This document shows positions 1 to 7,413 of a stretch of 64,000 bases of DNA, piece after piece. Every line of letters begins with the position of its first letter. The stretch's first letter is position 1. The notes beneath the pieces were generated by a model, which saw only the letters and a program-made list of their open reading frames with translations, was not told the DNA's origin and ran no database searches. Source of the stretch: Pseudoduganella albidiflava (GTDB taxonomy: Bacteria > Pseudomonadota > Gammaproteobacteria > Burkholderiales > Burkholderiaceae_D); the NCBI RefSeq assembly GCF_004322755.1, contig NZ_CP036401.1:7006001-7070000 (forward strand), in the 5' to 3' direction. The translations under genes were made by a program, and so were the position numbers.

Positions 1-729
1 CCATAAGCGTGTGTGATGTGCACATAGATTCCTGACCGCACGCAATGCGTCGATCCAGGATAGCAATATGTCGAAACTGGCTGCACCCAATGTTTGCGCC
101 ATTTTGTCGAGCGATGTACTGACAGGTGTTCCAGCAGTGTGGCCAAACGCCTTTGCATGCTGATCCAATGCCCTGAAAATTTCCCTTATCTGCCCGAGCG
201 TAGTGAGATCAGCAACGACCCAGAATGGCGGCAAGCCTTTGTGAGATGAAGAAATTTGGTTGTAGTAAGAACGGTGATAGTGCTGCGCGAATTCTTCCTT
301 GCTTCGGGTGAAGTCGGCATGAAGGCTGTCGATGATTCGCTGCGGATACCTCTGGCGATGAAACCATTTCTGCTCGAGATACCAAAATCCATCGCCTGAC
401 GCGAGCGACATTGTGGCGTCCAGTTTCGTGCGAAATAAAACTTCGATTTGAGAAAGGACGCCAAAAAGCAGATGACGCAGCTCTTCATCGAAGCAATACA
501 TTTGTCGAGCTTGCTCGACGTTGGTGCCCGCGGCAAATTGCCACGGTCTGGCCTTTGCCCGATCAAAGTAAGGATATAAATAGCCGCGGAAACGGTAGTA
601 ATTTACTCGTCCCAGGAACGCTTCCGTAGCGGGAATATCGTTCACAACCAAGCCTTGAGCTTGCAACTTCCCTATCAGCTGCCGCGCAGTGCGGGAAGGC
701 TTGGTGTAAGGGATCAGTGTGAAGACCAT
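1..729 (-). CDS. Abi_2-family (AbiD/AbiF-like) abortive-infection protein, 3' end cut by window edge
   Basis: Reading the minus strand from an ATG at 729 gives 243 open residues to the window edge. They match the layout of the Abi_2 family (AbiD/AbiF of lactococcal plasmids and many chromosomal relatives). The start has the typical KPSRTARQLIGKLQAQG segment (residues 10-26), then NYYRFRGYLYPYF. The visible end carries the hallmark RNLCAHHTRLW (residues 233-243), an RNxxxH-type motif shared with HEPN RNases. The last 50-100 residues of a usual 300-residue family member lie outside the window. The tract is visibly AT-richer than the flanking genes, which suggests transfer. No strong ribosome-binding site precedes the ATG, and the frame stays open upstream beyond 800, so the start is uncertain. 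An anti-phage role is family knowledge, not shown here. Confidence 0.85.
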   Translation of the reverse strand, partial: MVFTLIPYTKPSRTARQLIGKLQAQGLVVNDIPATEAFLGRVNYYRFRGYLYPYFDRAKARPWQFAAGTNVEQARQMYCFDEELRHLLFGVLSQIEVLFRTKLDATMSLASGDGFWYLEQKWFHRQRYPQRIIDSLHADFTRSKEEFAQHYHRSYYNQISSSHKGLPPFWVVADLTTLGQIREIFRALDQHAKAFGHTAGTPVSTSLDKMAQTLGAASFDILLSWIDALRAVRNLCAHHTRLW

Positions 730-974
730 AGATGTAGAAAAGCCACCAGTACTTTGAACAATTTCTCGTTCTCGGTTTGAACAGGTGGCGTTGTTGAACG
801 CGATGTTAACCAAATTCGGGTAACGGCGCAAGCGAACTAAGCGCTAGCACAGCGTGAACATCGCGGCGAGCGCCAGCACGCTGGCCGGGTCCAGCAGCGC
901 ATCGGTGGCCCAGGCGCACACGGCGCACAGCGCGAGCACCGCCGCGATGTGGCCGAGCGACTCGCGGCGCTTCA

Positions 975-2186
975 TCACGCCGCCTGCAGCCGCGCCACGG
1001 CACGGTCGTCGATCGGCCAGTGCAGCGCGGCGGCGGCCAGGCCGATCAATACCGCGAGCAGCCACATCGTGTTGTACGAGCCGGTGGCATCGAACACGGC
1101 GCCGCCCAGCCACATGCCGAGGAAGCCGCCCAGCTGGTGGCCGACGAACACGAAACCGAACAGCGTGGCCAGGTACCGCACGCCGAAGACCTGCGAGACC
1201 AGGCCATTGGTCAGCGGCACGGTGCCGAGCCAGGTGAGGCCCATCACGAACGCGAACGCGTAGACGCTGGCCGTGCTGACAGGAAGCAGCGCGAACGCCA
1301 GCATCGCGGCGGAACGCACCAGGTACAGGCCGGCCAGCAGGTACTTGCGGCGGTAGATGCCGCCCAGTTGCCCGCACAGGTAAGTACCCGCCACGTTGGC
1401 CAGCGCGATGATGGCCAGCGCGGCCACGCCAGTCTGCGGCGGCAGGCCCTGGTCCATCAGGAAAGCCGGGAAGTGGCCGGCGATGAACGCAAGCTGGAAG
1501 CCGCAGGCGAGAAAGCCCAGGTTCAGCAGCCAGAAGCCGCGGTGCGACAACGCTTCGCGGATCGCGCCGCCCATCGACTGCGCCTGCCGGTCCGGCGAGG
1601 CGGCCTGGCGGTCGTCCAGCGGCCATGCGAGCGGCAGCGCCAAAGCCAGGACGAGGGCGAACACCGTCAGCGCAAGCATCCAGCCCAGGCCGCCGATCAG
1701 CTGCTGCGTGGCGGGCACCATGGCGAACTGGCCGACGCCGCCGACCGCGCCGGCCATGCCGAGCGCCCAGCTGCGCCGCGCCGGCGGCACGATGCGGCTG
1801 ATGGCGCCATACACGACACCGAACGTGGTGCCGGACAGCGCCACGCCGATCAGCAGGCCGGCCGACAGCGCCAGTTCCATGCTGGTGGCGGCATGCGCCA
1901 TCAGGTACAGCCCGAGCGCATACAGTACGCAGCCGGCGGCCAATACCCGGCGCGCACCCCAGCGGTCGGCAATCATGCCCGTGACCGGTTGCGCCAGCCC
2001 CCATACCAGGTTTTGCAGCGCGATGGCCAGCGCGAACGCTTCGCGCCCCCAGCCACGCGTGCCGATCATCGGCAGCATGAACAGGCCCTGTACATGGCGC
2101 ATGCCCAGCGCCAGGCCGACGATGATGCCGCCGCACAGCACGGCGGCCAGCGGGGCATGGGCTTTCGCGGTACGGAAAGCGTTCAT
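975..2186 (-). CDS. MFS transporter, 12-TM
   Basis: A 403-residue major facilitator superfamily permease of the inner membrane; the substrate cannot be told from sequence. About twelve hydrophobic segments are visible. The A-motif-like stretch GMIADRWGARRVL follows TM2, and a second loop motif follows TM8 (CGQLGGIYRRKY). The longer open frame runs up to 2408, but those residues are not hydrophobic. The start at 2186 is preferred because GGGA lies a few bases upstream and the preceding signal-less peptide ORF stops in an ATGA overlap there. It is the last gene of a leftward unit whose first translated element is the 20-residue leader at 2183-2245. It could belong to the YbfB/OFA-like exporters; the family is sure, the subfamily is not. 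Confidence 0.85.
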   Translation of the reverse strand: MNAFRTAKAHAPLAAVLCGGIIVGLALGMRHVQGLFMLPMIGTRGWGREAFALAIALQNLVWGLAQPVTGMIADRWGARRVLAAGCVLYALGLYLMAHAATSMELALSAGLLIGVALSGTTFGVVYGAISRIVPPARRSWALGMAGAVGGVGQFAMVPATQQLIGGLGWMLALTVFALVLALALPLAWPLDDRQAASPDRQAQSMGGAIREALSHRGFWLLNLGFLACGFQLAFIAGHFPAFLMDQGLPPQTGVAALAIIALANVAGTYLCGQLGGIYRRKYLLAGLYLVRSAAMLAFALLPVSTASVYAFAFVMGLTWLGTVPLTNGLVSQVFGVRYLATLFGFVFVGHQLGGFLGMWLGGAVFDATGSYNTMWLLAVLIGLAAAALHWPIDDRAVARLQAA

Positions 2187-2245
2187 GGCCGTTCCCTGCA
2201 GTCCGCCGCCGGCGTGGCGCCGGTCACGATCAGTACATTGTCCAT
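2183..2245 (-). CDS. 20-residue leader peptide coupled to the MFS gene
   Basis: A short reading frame MDNVLIVTGATPAADCRERP has an excellent Shine-Dalgarno AGGAGG five bases before its ATG. Its stop codon overlaps the MFS start as ATGA. This arrangement suggests translational coupling of the transporter to the leader. The first residues (VLIVTGA) look like the beginning of a Rossmann-fold SDR enzyme, so the frame could also be the stump of a deleted dehydrogenase gene. Which of these is true cannot be decided from this window. Confidence 0.5.
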   Translation of the reverse strand: MDNVLIVTGATPAADCRERP

Positions 2246-2396
2246 GCAATCCTCCTGGTGAAACGCCAGCATAGCGCTGCACGGCACGCTGCCACCAGCG
2301 GCGAATGGGCATGCGAGCCATGCGTGCCGCGCATGCGGCCGATGCCGGTTTCGCGCTTGAGGCATGCCGCCCGGTGCCGCACAATCGCTGCAAAAT

Positions 2397-2438
2397 GGAG
2401 GGCATCATGCGGAGGGCATCATGCGGAGGGCATCATGC
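2397..2438 (+). repeat. Triple 14-bp tandem repeat, each copy an RBS plus ATG
   Basis: GGAGGGCATCATGC occurs three times in perfect tandem (2397-2410, 2411-2424, 2425-2438). Every copy contains a GGAGG Shine-Dalgarno and an ATG at normal spacing (ATGs at 2407, 2421, 2435). Fourteen is not divisible by three, so the three ATGs lie in three different frames. Only the last opens the DUF2917 gene; the middle one stops within eight codons. Confidence 0.9.
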
Positions 2439-2725
2439 GATTGATTTTGCAACCGATGGAACAGGCCACGCTGCGGGCACGCGGCACCGTCCGCGTGCGC
2501 TGCCTGGGCGGCACGCTGTGGATCACCGGCGGCGACGGGATCGATCGCCTGCTGGAGCGGGATGAAGCGGCCGAGCTGCGGGCGGTGCAGGCGACGCACC
2601 TGTCGAGCGTGCGGCGCACGCGCCAGGTCGATTTCGAGCTGGAGGTGAGGTTGCCTTCAAGCCGCCTGCGACGCGCCGCCACCGCCATTGCCGGCCTGGC
2701 CGGCCAGCTGCGCCAGTTCCTGTGA
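2435..2725 (+). CDS. DUF2917 family protein
   Basis: A 96-residue protein with the compact cupin-like pattern of DUF2917 (LRARGTVRVRCLGGTLWITGGDGIDRLLERDEAAEL, residues about 10-45, given here only as landmarks LWITGGDGIDR and LLERDEAAEL). The function of the family is unknown. The start at 2435 is the third ATG of the tandem RBS-ATG repeat and follows GGAGG. The 3' 69 bases overlap the end of the convergent LysR gene (2657-2725), so the two transcripts would be complementary there. It is divergent from the MFS unit across about 190 bp. Confidence 0.65.
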   Translation: MRLILQPMEQATLRARGTVRVRCLGGTLWITGGDGIDRLLERDEAAELRAVQATHLSSVRRTRQVDFELEVRLPSSRLRRAATAIAGLAGQLRQFL

Positions 2726-3616
2726 CGTGATGTCGACCTGCCCTTGCAGCCATGCCTGCACCAGGGCGACTTCGTGGCGCGGCTGTGCGGTGGCCTGCAG
2801 CAGCCAGTAGGCGTAGTCGACCCGCGTGCGCCGCGCCATCTGGGCCACCAGCCGGCCATCCTTCAGCATCGGCAGGACCAGCGCAAGCCGGCCCAGTGCC
2901 ACGCCGTTGCCGTCGAGCGCGGCCGCGATCACCTGGTCGTACTGGTTGAAGCGCAGCGTGGCTGGCGGACGGTACGGCAAGGCATGCCGCTGCAACCACG
3001 GCGCCCACTGAAGGAATGGACGGCCCGGTTCGTCCAGGTCCAGCAGCACCTGGCGCGAAAGGCCATCCGGCGCCGCGAAGGCGGCAGCCGCGATCGCCGG
3101 GCTGGCGACCGGCACCACGTCCTCGTCGAACAGACGCACCGCATCGGCCGGAACAGCCGATGGCGGCGCGTAGCGGATCGCCAGGTCCACGCCATCGTGG
3201 CGCAGGTCCATCAGCCGGTTGCTGGTGGCCAGGCGCAGGTCCAGGTCCGGGTGCGCCGCCTGGAACGCGCCCAGCCGGGGCAGGATCCACAGGCCGGCCA
3301 CGCCGATGCTGGCGGAAATGGTTACCGGGTGCGGCGTGGCCTGCTTCAGCGTGTCGGACAGTTCGGCCAGCTGGTCCAGCCATGGCGAGGCGAGGTCGAA
3401 CAGTTGCCGGCCGGCGTACGTCAGCGCGATGGCGCGGTTGCCGCGCACGAACAGCGGCGTGCCGAGCCGGTCTTCCAGCGCCTGGACCTGGCGGCTGACG
3501 GCCGATTGCGTCAGGCACAGGTCCTGTGCCGCGGCGGTGATGGAGAGGCGGCGCGCGGCCGCCACGAAGCCGCGCAGGGCATCCAGCGGCGGCAGGTTCA
3601 GCAGCGGGTTGGCCAT
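2657..3616 (-). CDS. LysR-type transcriptional regulator (GcvA-like)
   Basis: A 319-residue LTTR. The N-terminal winged helix-turn-helix covers residues 8-66 (LDALRGFVAAARRLSITAAA, then SQ-AVSRQVQALE). The periplasmic-binding-protein-like effector domain extends from about 93 to 300. The style (PPLDALRGF, ILPRLGAFQAAHPDLDL) resembles the GcvA/AmpR branch. It is divergent from the SRPBCC gene starting at 3721, which is therefore its most likely target. The C-terminal end is glycine-rich (GNGGGG) and overlaps DUF2917 on the other strand. The inducer is unknown. Confidence 0.9.
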   Translation of the reverse strand: MANPLLNLPPLDALRGFVAAARRLSITAAAQDLCLTQSAVSRQVQALEDRLGTPLFVRGNRAIALTYAGRQLFDLASPWLDQLAELSDTLKQATPHPVTISASIGVAGLWILPRLGAFQAAHPDLDLRLATSNRLMDLRHDGVDLAIRYAPPSAVPADAVRLFDEDVVPVASPAIAAAAFAAPDGLSRQVLLDLDEPGRPFLQWAPWLQRHALPYRPPATLRFNQYDQVIAAALDGNGVALGRLALVLPMLKDGRLVAQMARRTRVDYAYWLLQATAQPRHEVALVQAWLQGQVDITSQELAQLAGQAGNGGGGASQAA

Positions 3617-3662
3617 GTGTCCTCCATCGAACGCCGATCATATCGCATTAGAATATTGCAAA

Positions 3663-3701
3663 CGAATGAAGCAACCGAATGAAGCAACCGAATGACGCAA
3701 A
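3663..3701 (+). repeat. 13-bp tandem repeat with ATGs before the SRPBCC gene
   Basis: CGAATGAAGCAAC is repeated twice exactly (3663-3675, 3676-3688). A third degenerate copy, CGAATGACGCAAA, follows at 3689-3701. Each copy contains an ATG. It sits in the LysR/SRPBCC divergent promoter region. Confidence 0.8.
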
Positions 3702-3720
3702 GATCGCGAGCGGAGAAAAC

Positions 3721-4200
3721 ATGGACGAGTGCAATATGGACGGCGAACGCGGCATGGACGACGGCAGCATGGACGATTGCAACATCGTGACGACCCGCGT
3801 GCTGGATGCGCCGCGCGGGCGGGTGTTCGCCGCCTTCAGCGATCCGGAACAGCTGGCGCAATGGTGGGGCCCGGAAGGCTTCACGAGCACCTTCCAGGGT
3901 TTCGATTTCACGGCGGGCGGCGCGTGGACCTTCGTGATGCACGGGCCGGACGGCACGACCTATCCGAACGAATCGCATTTCGTGGACATCGTGCCGGGCG
4001 AACGGATCGTGTTCGACCACGTCTCCGGCCATGCGTTCCGCGCCACGTTCGAGTTCACCGATGCGGACGGCAAGACGCGGCTGCGCTGGACGATGCATTT
4101 CGGCGACCCTGCCGAGTGCGCGAAGGTAGCGCGTTTCGTGGCCGGTGCCAACGAGCAGAACCTCGATCGGCTGGCCGCGCTGCTGCGGCGCGCGCCCTAG
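3721..4200 (+). CDS. SRPBCC / AHSA1-like domain protein
   Basis: A 159-residue single-domain START/SRPBCC-fold protein of the activator-of-Hsp90 (AHSA1) type. Such small proteins bind hydrophobic ligands and often sit in stress or toxin-resistance units. Landmarks are VLDAPRGRVFAAFSDPEQLAQWWGPEG (starting about residue 25; the W-W-G-P stretch is diagnostic) and FVAGANEQNLDRLAALL at the end. The open frame begins at 3679, but GGAG stands correctly before the ATG at 3721, so that start is preferred. The first 21 residues are a low-complexity M-D-rich run (MDE, MDG, MDDG, MDDC) unlike the family and contain several further possible starts. It is divergent from the LysR gene. Confidence 0.8.
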   Translation: MDECNMDGERGMDDGSMDDCNIVTTRVLDAPRGRVFAAFSDPEQLAQWWGPEGFTSTFQGFDFTAGGAWTFVMHGPDGTTYPNESHFVDIVPGERIVFDHVSGHAFRATFEFTDADGKTRLRWTMHFGDPAECAKVARFVAGANEQNLDRLAALLRRAP

Positions 4201-4282
4201 TACCAGCTACCGGGCACTGCCAGCAGCGGCGCCCGGTGGAAAGCGGCACCCGGAGACCCTCCCGCTCCGGGCGCGCCCGCCA

Positions 4283-4936
4283 TCAATGCCCTTCCGAGGC
4301 GTTGAACATCGACTTCGCGTAGACCAGCCCCAGGCCGTAGGCACCGCCGTGCTGGACCGAGGTTTTCACGGTCTGGTCGTAGGTGTCGCCGCGGGCCCAG
4401 TCGCGCTGCAGTTCGAGCAGGTATTGCAGCGACGTGATCGGGCGGGCACCGGCCTGCACCATCCGCTGCACGGCGCGCTCGTGCGCTTCCTCGGTGATGT
4501 CGCCCGAGGCATCGGTGATCACGTACACCTCGAAACCCTGGTCCAGCGCGGAGAGTGCGGGGCCGACGATGCACACCGACGTCCATAGTCCGGCCAGCAC
4601 GATGCGGTCCTTGCCGATCGCATTGACGCGGTCGGCGATACGCTGGTCTTCCCACGTGTTCATCGTGGTGCGGTCGATCGGCTTCTGGTCCGGGAACACG
4701 GACTGGATTTCGTCGTAGATGGGGCCGGAGAACGATTCGGCGGCCACCGTGGTGAGGATGGTCGGCACCTTGAATTCAGCCGCGGCCTTCGCGACCAGCG
4801 CGGTGTTATTGCGCAGCACGGTGGCATCGATCGATTTGGTGGCGAACGACATCTGCGACTGGTGATCGATCAGGATCAGCGTGTGGTCCGCGCCGTTCAG
4901 CAGGGTTTTACCGGGTTGGGCTTTGGCGATTGGCAT
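4283..4936 (-). CDS. YcaC-like isochorismatase-family hydrolase
   Basis: A 217-residue cytosolic cysteine hydrolase. The catalytic triad pattern of the isochorismatase fold is visible: an Asp in LILIDHQ (residue 24), a Lys/Arg-bearing middle strand, and the nucleophilic Cys in GLWTSVCIVGPALSA. That last stretch, together with VYVITDASGD, is typical of the YcaC subgroup, whose substrate is unknown. The start at 4936 follows GGAG; the 40-residue upstream extension of the open frame lacks any domain character. The gene stands alone on the minus strand. Confidence 0.85.
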   Translation of the reverse strand: MPIAKAQPGKTLLNGADHTLILIDHQSQMSFATKSIDATVLRNNTALVAKAAAEFKVPTILTTVAAESFSGPIYDEIQSVFPDQKPIDRTTMNTWEDQRIADRVNAIGKDRIVLAGLWTSVCIVGPALSALDQGFEVYVITDASGDITEEAHERAVQRMVQAGARPITSLQYLLELQRDWARGDTYDQTVKTSVQHGGAYGLGLVYAKSMFNASEGH

Positions 4937-5116
4937 GATGTTTTCTCCTGGGATTAAATGATTGTCGATATCTTCGAAAGTCTGGCGCCGCGCTACGCTG
5001 CCGTGTTTTCCTGGCTGTTTCGTCTGCGCTGCGTCGATGGAATGAAGTATGAACAAGTCGGGTAGAAAACAAAAACGGAAAGATTGCCGTCCTATTATCG
5101 AAATTTTCGAAAGACT
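4937..5116. other. Intergenic region with TTCGAAAG repeats
   Basis: This 180-bp AT-rich region lies upstream of the YcaC-like gene. TTCGAAAG followed by TCT or ACT occurs at about 4972 and 5106, and TCGAAATTTTCGA (5098-5110) is a perfect palindrome. It is a possible operator; no regulator is identified. Confidence 0.3.
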
Positions 5117-5581
5117 TTACATGGGCTTGGCCACCATCAGCCAGAACACTGCGAGGAAGGCGAAGAACGCCGGAACGCCCAGCACAACCCAGATCCTGAA
5201 ATAACGCCAGAACAATGGCGGCAAGGGCGTGCCGTTCGCCGCGGCGGCGGCCGACAGGTCGCGCAGCCGCATTTGCAGCCACACCACCGGGAACCAGCAC
5301 AGCCCGGCGATGGCGAACAGGATCACCGACCACATGATCCACTTGCTGTGCAGCGGGTAGCCGGCAAGGTGGATCAGGTAAAAGCCCGTCAATGGCTGGG
5401 CGACCATGGTGGTGGCCGTGAACAGCCAGTCGGCCGTCACGACGATGCGCGACACCACGGCAATGGCCGCCACGTTGCGGCTGACGACGCTGAACAGCAG
5501 ATACCATGCCGAGCCGATGCCGGTGCCGAACAGGAACGTGGCACTGAGGATATGCAGCCACTTCACCACCAGGTATTCCAT
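5117..5581 (-). CDS. DUF2269 integral membrane protein
   Basis: A 154-residue inner-membrane protein with four hydrophobic helices, starting MEYLVVKWLHILSATFLFGTG. The KWLHILSA start with its conserved histidine and the later DWLFT and HSKW segments mark the DUF2269 family. Its function is unknown; histidines in membrane helices hint at heme or quinone contact, which is only inference. The start codon shares one base with the stop of the upstream SDR-DoxX gene (TGATG), so translation is coupled and the two proteins probably act together. Confidence 0.85.
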   Translation of the reverse strand: MEYLVVKWLHILSATFLFGTGIGSAWYLLFSVVSRNVAAIAVVSRIVVTADWLFTATTMVAQPLTGFYLIHLAGYPLHSKWIMWSVILFAIAGLCWFPVVWLQMRLRDLSAAAAANGTPLPPLFWRYFRIWVVLGVPAFFAFLAVFWLMVAKPM

Positions 5582-6852
5582 CAGGTCTTCCCCTTTTCGA
5601 GTTCGTACAGCAGCCAGATCGCCGCCAGCATCGGCAGGTTCTTGCTGAGCGGGCCATACGGGTGCCACAGGAATTCCGGCAGGCGCAGCGCGATCACGAC
5701 CGTGTAGAAGCCGATCAGCGCGATCTGCGCCAGCCACAGCGGGGGGCGCCAGCGCGGCGGCAGCGCCAGCGTGCCGATGCCGAACGCAAGATCGAGCGCG
5801 CTGGCGCCATACAGCATCAGCGGCGCCAGCATGGCGGGAATGCCGCTGCGCTCGAGCAGCCGGTAGCTGTCTTCCACCGGCCACGCGAAGGCGGAGACGA
5901 AGGCCGTCCAGATCCACACGATCGCCAGGCTGATACGCAGCAGCGGCAGCAGCCAGTCCAGTTGCGCCGCGCGGCGTTCCGCCTGTGGATGAGTAATGAA
6001 CTTGTCCACAGCGCGCGGCGGGCGGCCCAGCAGCCGCGACGTCATGGCGGGATCGGCCGTGTTGCCGCGGGCGAGCATGCGCAGCGTGTCCGGCGTGAGC
6101 GGGCTGCCCGGCACGAAGCCGCCCAGCCAGGCTGCGCCGCGCGCCACGGCACCCGGCAGCGGCAGCACGCGCAGCCGGCCCAGGCCCAGCGCGCGGCGCA
6201 GCGTGGCCAGGTAGCCGATGAACGGCAGCGGCGCGGGGCCGACCAGGGGCACCCGCATGCTGCGCGGCCCGCCCGTTTCCTCCAGCAGCGCCAGGATCGC
6301 CTGGCACGCGTCGTCCACGTGGATCGGCTGCACCGGTTGCGGCGCGCTGCCGAAGCGCACCGCGAACGGCATGGTGGCCAGCATGCGGAACAGGCGGGCA
6401 CTGGCGCCCTCCGGGCCGTACACCAGCGACGGCTGCACGATGCGGGAGCGCAGCGGCAGCGTGGCGAGGAAATCGTCCGCCGCCTTCTTGCTCAGGTGGT
6501 ACGGCGTGGTGGCCGCTTCGTCCGCGCCCAGCGCCGAGACCTGCACCACGAGGCGCACGCGGGCCTCGGCGCAGGCGGCGAACAGCGCGCGCGGCGTTTC
6601 CGAGTGCAGCCGCGCGAACGTCTGCCCGCGCGACTCGCGAATGATGCCCACCGTGTTGATCACCGCGTCGACGCCGGACAGGCGCGCCACCCAGTGCGAT
6701 TTTTCGCTATCGTGGGCGAAATCGGCCGCGATGAAGTCGCAGCCGGGCTGGCCGCGGCGCCCGGCGCACACCACGCGGTGGCCCCTGGCGCGCAACAGCG
6801 GCAACAGGCGGGAACCGAGAAAACCGGTCGAACCGGTGAGCAGGATCAGCAT
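5581..6852 (-). CDS. NAD(P)-binding SDR fused to a DoxX-like membrane domain
   Basis: A 423-residue two-part protein. Residues 1-290 are an atypical/extended SDR of the NDUFA9/NmrA kind: the glycine motif TGSTGFLG is at residues 6-13, followed by YHLSKKAADD in place of the classic YxxxK and by VYGPEG. Residues about 300-423 hold four membrane helices in a DoxX-like arrangement (WLLPLLRISLAIVWIWTAFV). The fusion puts a soluble nucleotide-binding enzyme on a membrane anchor; the likely job is quinone or lipid redox work at the membrane, which is inference. It overlaps the DUF2269 gene by one base. It is divergent from the small membrane protein gene at 6916. Confidence 0.85.
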   Translation of the reverse strand: MLILLTGSTGFLGSRLLPLLRARGHRVVCAGRRGQPGCDFIAADFAHDSEKSHWVARLSGVDAVINTVGIIRESRGQTFARLHSETPRALFAACAEARVRLVVQVSALGADEAATTPYHLSKKAADDFLATLPLRSRIVQPSLVYGPEGASARLFRMLATMPFAVRFGSAPQPVQPIHVDDACQAILALLEETGGPRSMRVPLVGPAPLPFIGYLATLRRALGLGRLRVLPLPGAVARGAAWLGGFVPGSPLTPDTLRMLARGNTADPAMTSRLLGRPPRAVDKFITHPQAERRAAQLDWLLPLLRISLAIVWIWTAFVSAFAWPVEDSYRLLERSGIPAMLAPLMLYGASALDLAFGIGTLALPPRWRPPLWLAQIALIGFYTVVIALRLPEFLWHPYGPLSKNLPMLAAIWLLYELEKGKT

Positions 6853-6915
6853 CGGAGGTCCTCGTCGTCATGAGGGACCCAGTGTACGAAGAATTGCAAA
6901 TATTTGGAGGACAGC

Positions 6916-7386
6916 ATGGACGATTGGAAGCAGGTCATCATCAAGGGCATGATGCCGGGTGCACTGGCCAGCCTGGCGTCGACAGGCGCGCTGGCGCTGC
7001 GCTCGAAGCAGGAAACCGGCAGCCCGTATGCGGGAGCGAACGCGGTCAGCCACATGGTGTGGGGCGACAGGGCCTTCGTGCATGACGAGCCCACCTGGAA
7101 ATACACGCTGACCGGCTATGCGATCCACCATGCCAGCTCGCATTTCTGGGCCAGCATCTTCGAGCAGGCCGCCGGCAAGATCTTCGACAAGCCCGGCGTG
7201 GCCTCCAAGCTGGCCTCGGCGGCGGCGGCATCGGCGGTGGCCTGCTTCGTCGACTACAAGCTGACGCCACAGCGCCTGCAGCCCGGCTTCGACGTGCGCC
7301 TGTCGAAGCGTTCCCTGGCGCTGGTGTATGGCGCTTTCGCCATCGGCCTGGCGGCCGGCGCGCTGTTCAACCATCGCAACCGCTAG
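6916..7386 (+). CDS. Hypothetical inner-membrane protein
   Basis: A 156-residue protein that I do not recognise beyond a general resemblance to uncharacterised proteobacterial membrane proteins. GGAGG stands five bases before the ATG at 6916, which decides this start over the one at 6904. Hydrophobic segments lie near residues 10-30, 90-110 and 130-150. A histidine-rich middle (GYAIHHASSHFW) and the tail SLALVYGAFAIGLAAGALF are notable. It is divergent from the SDR-DoxX gene. Confidence 0.6.
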   Translation: MDDWKQVIIKGMMPGALASLASTGALALRSKQETGSPYAGANAVSHMVWGDRAFVHDEPTWKYTLTGYAIHHASSHFWASIFEQAAGKIFDKPGVASKLASAAAASAVACFVDYKLTPQRLQPGFDVRLSKRSLALVYGAFAIGLAAGALFNHRNR

Positions 7387-7413
7387 CGTGGCGCGGCGCA
7401 GGTACGCCAGCGC

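Noticed and set aside
1020..2261. Long rightward open frame of 413 codons opposite the MFS gene
   Set aside because: Its product is rich in Arg, Gln and His with no domain, typical of the antisense frame of a GC-rich gene, and the MFS helices on the minus strand are unambiguous.
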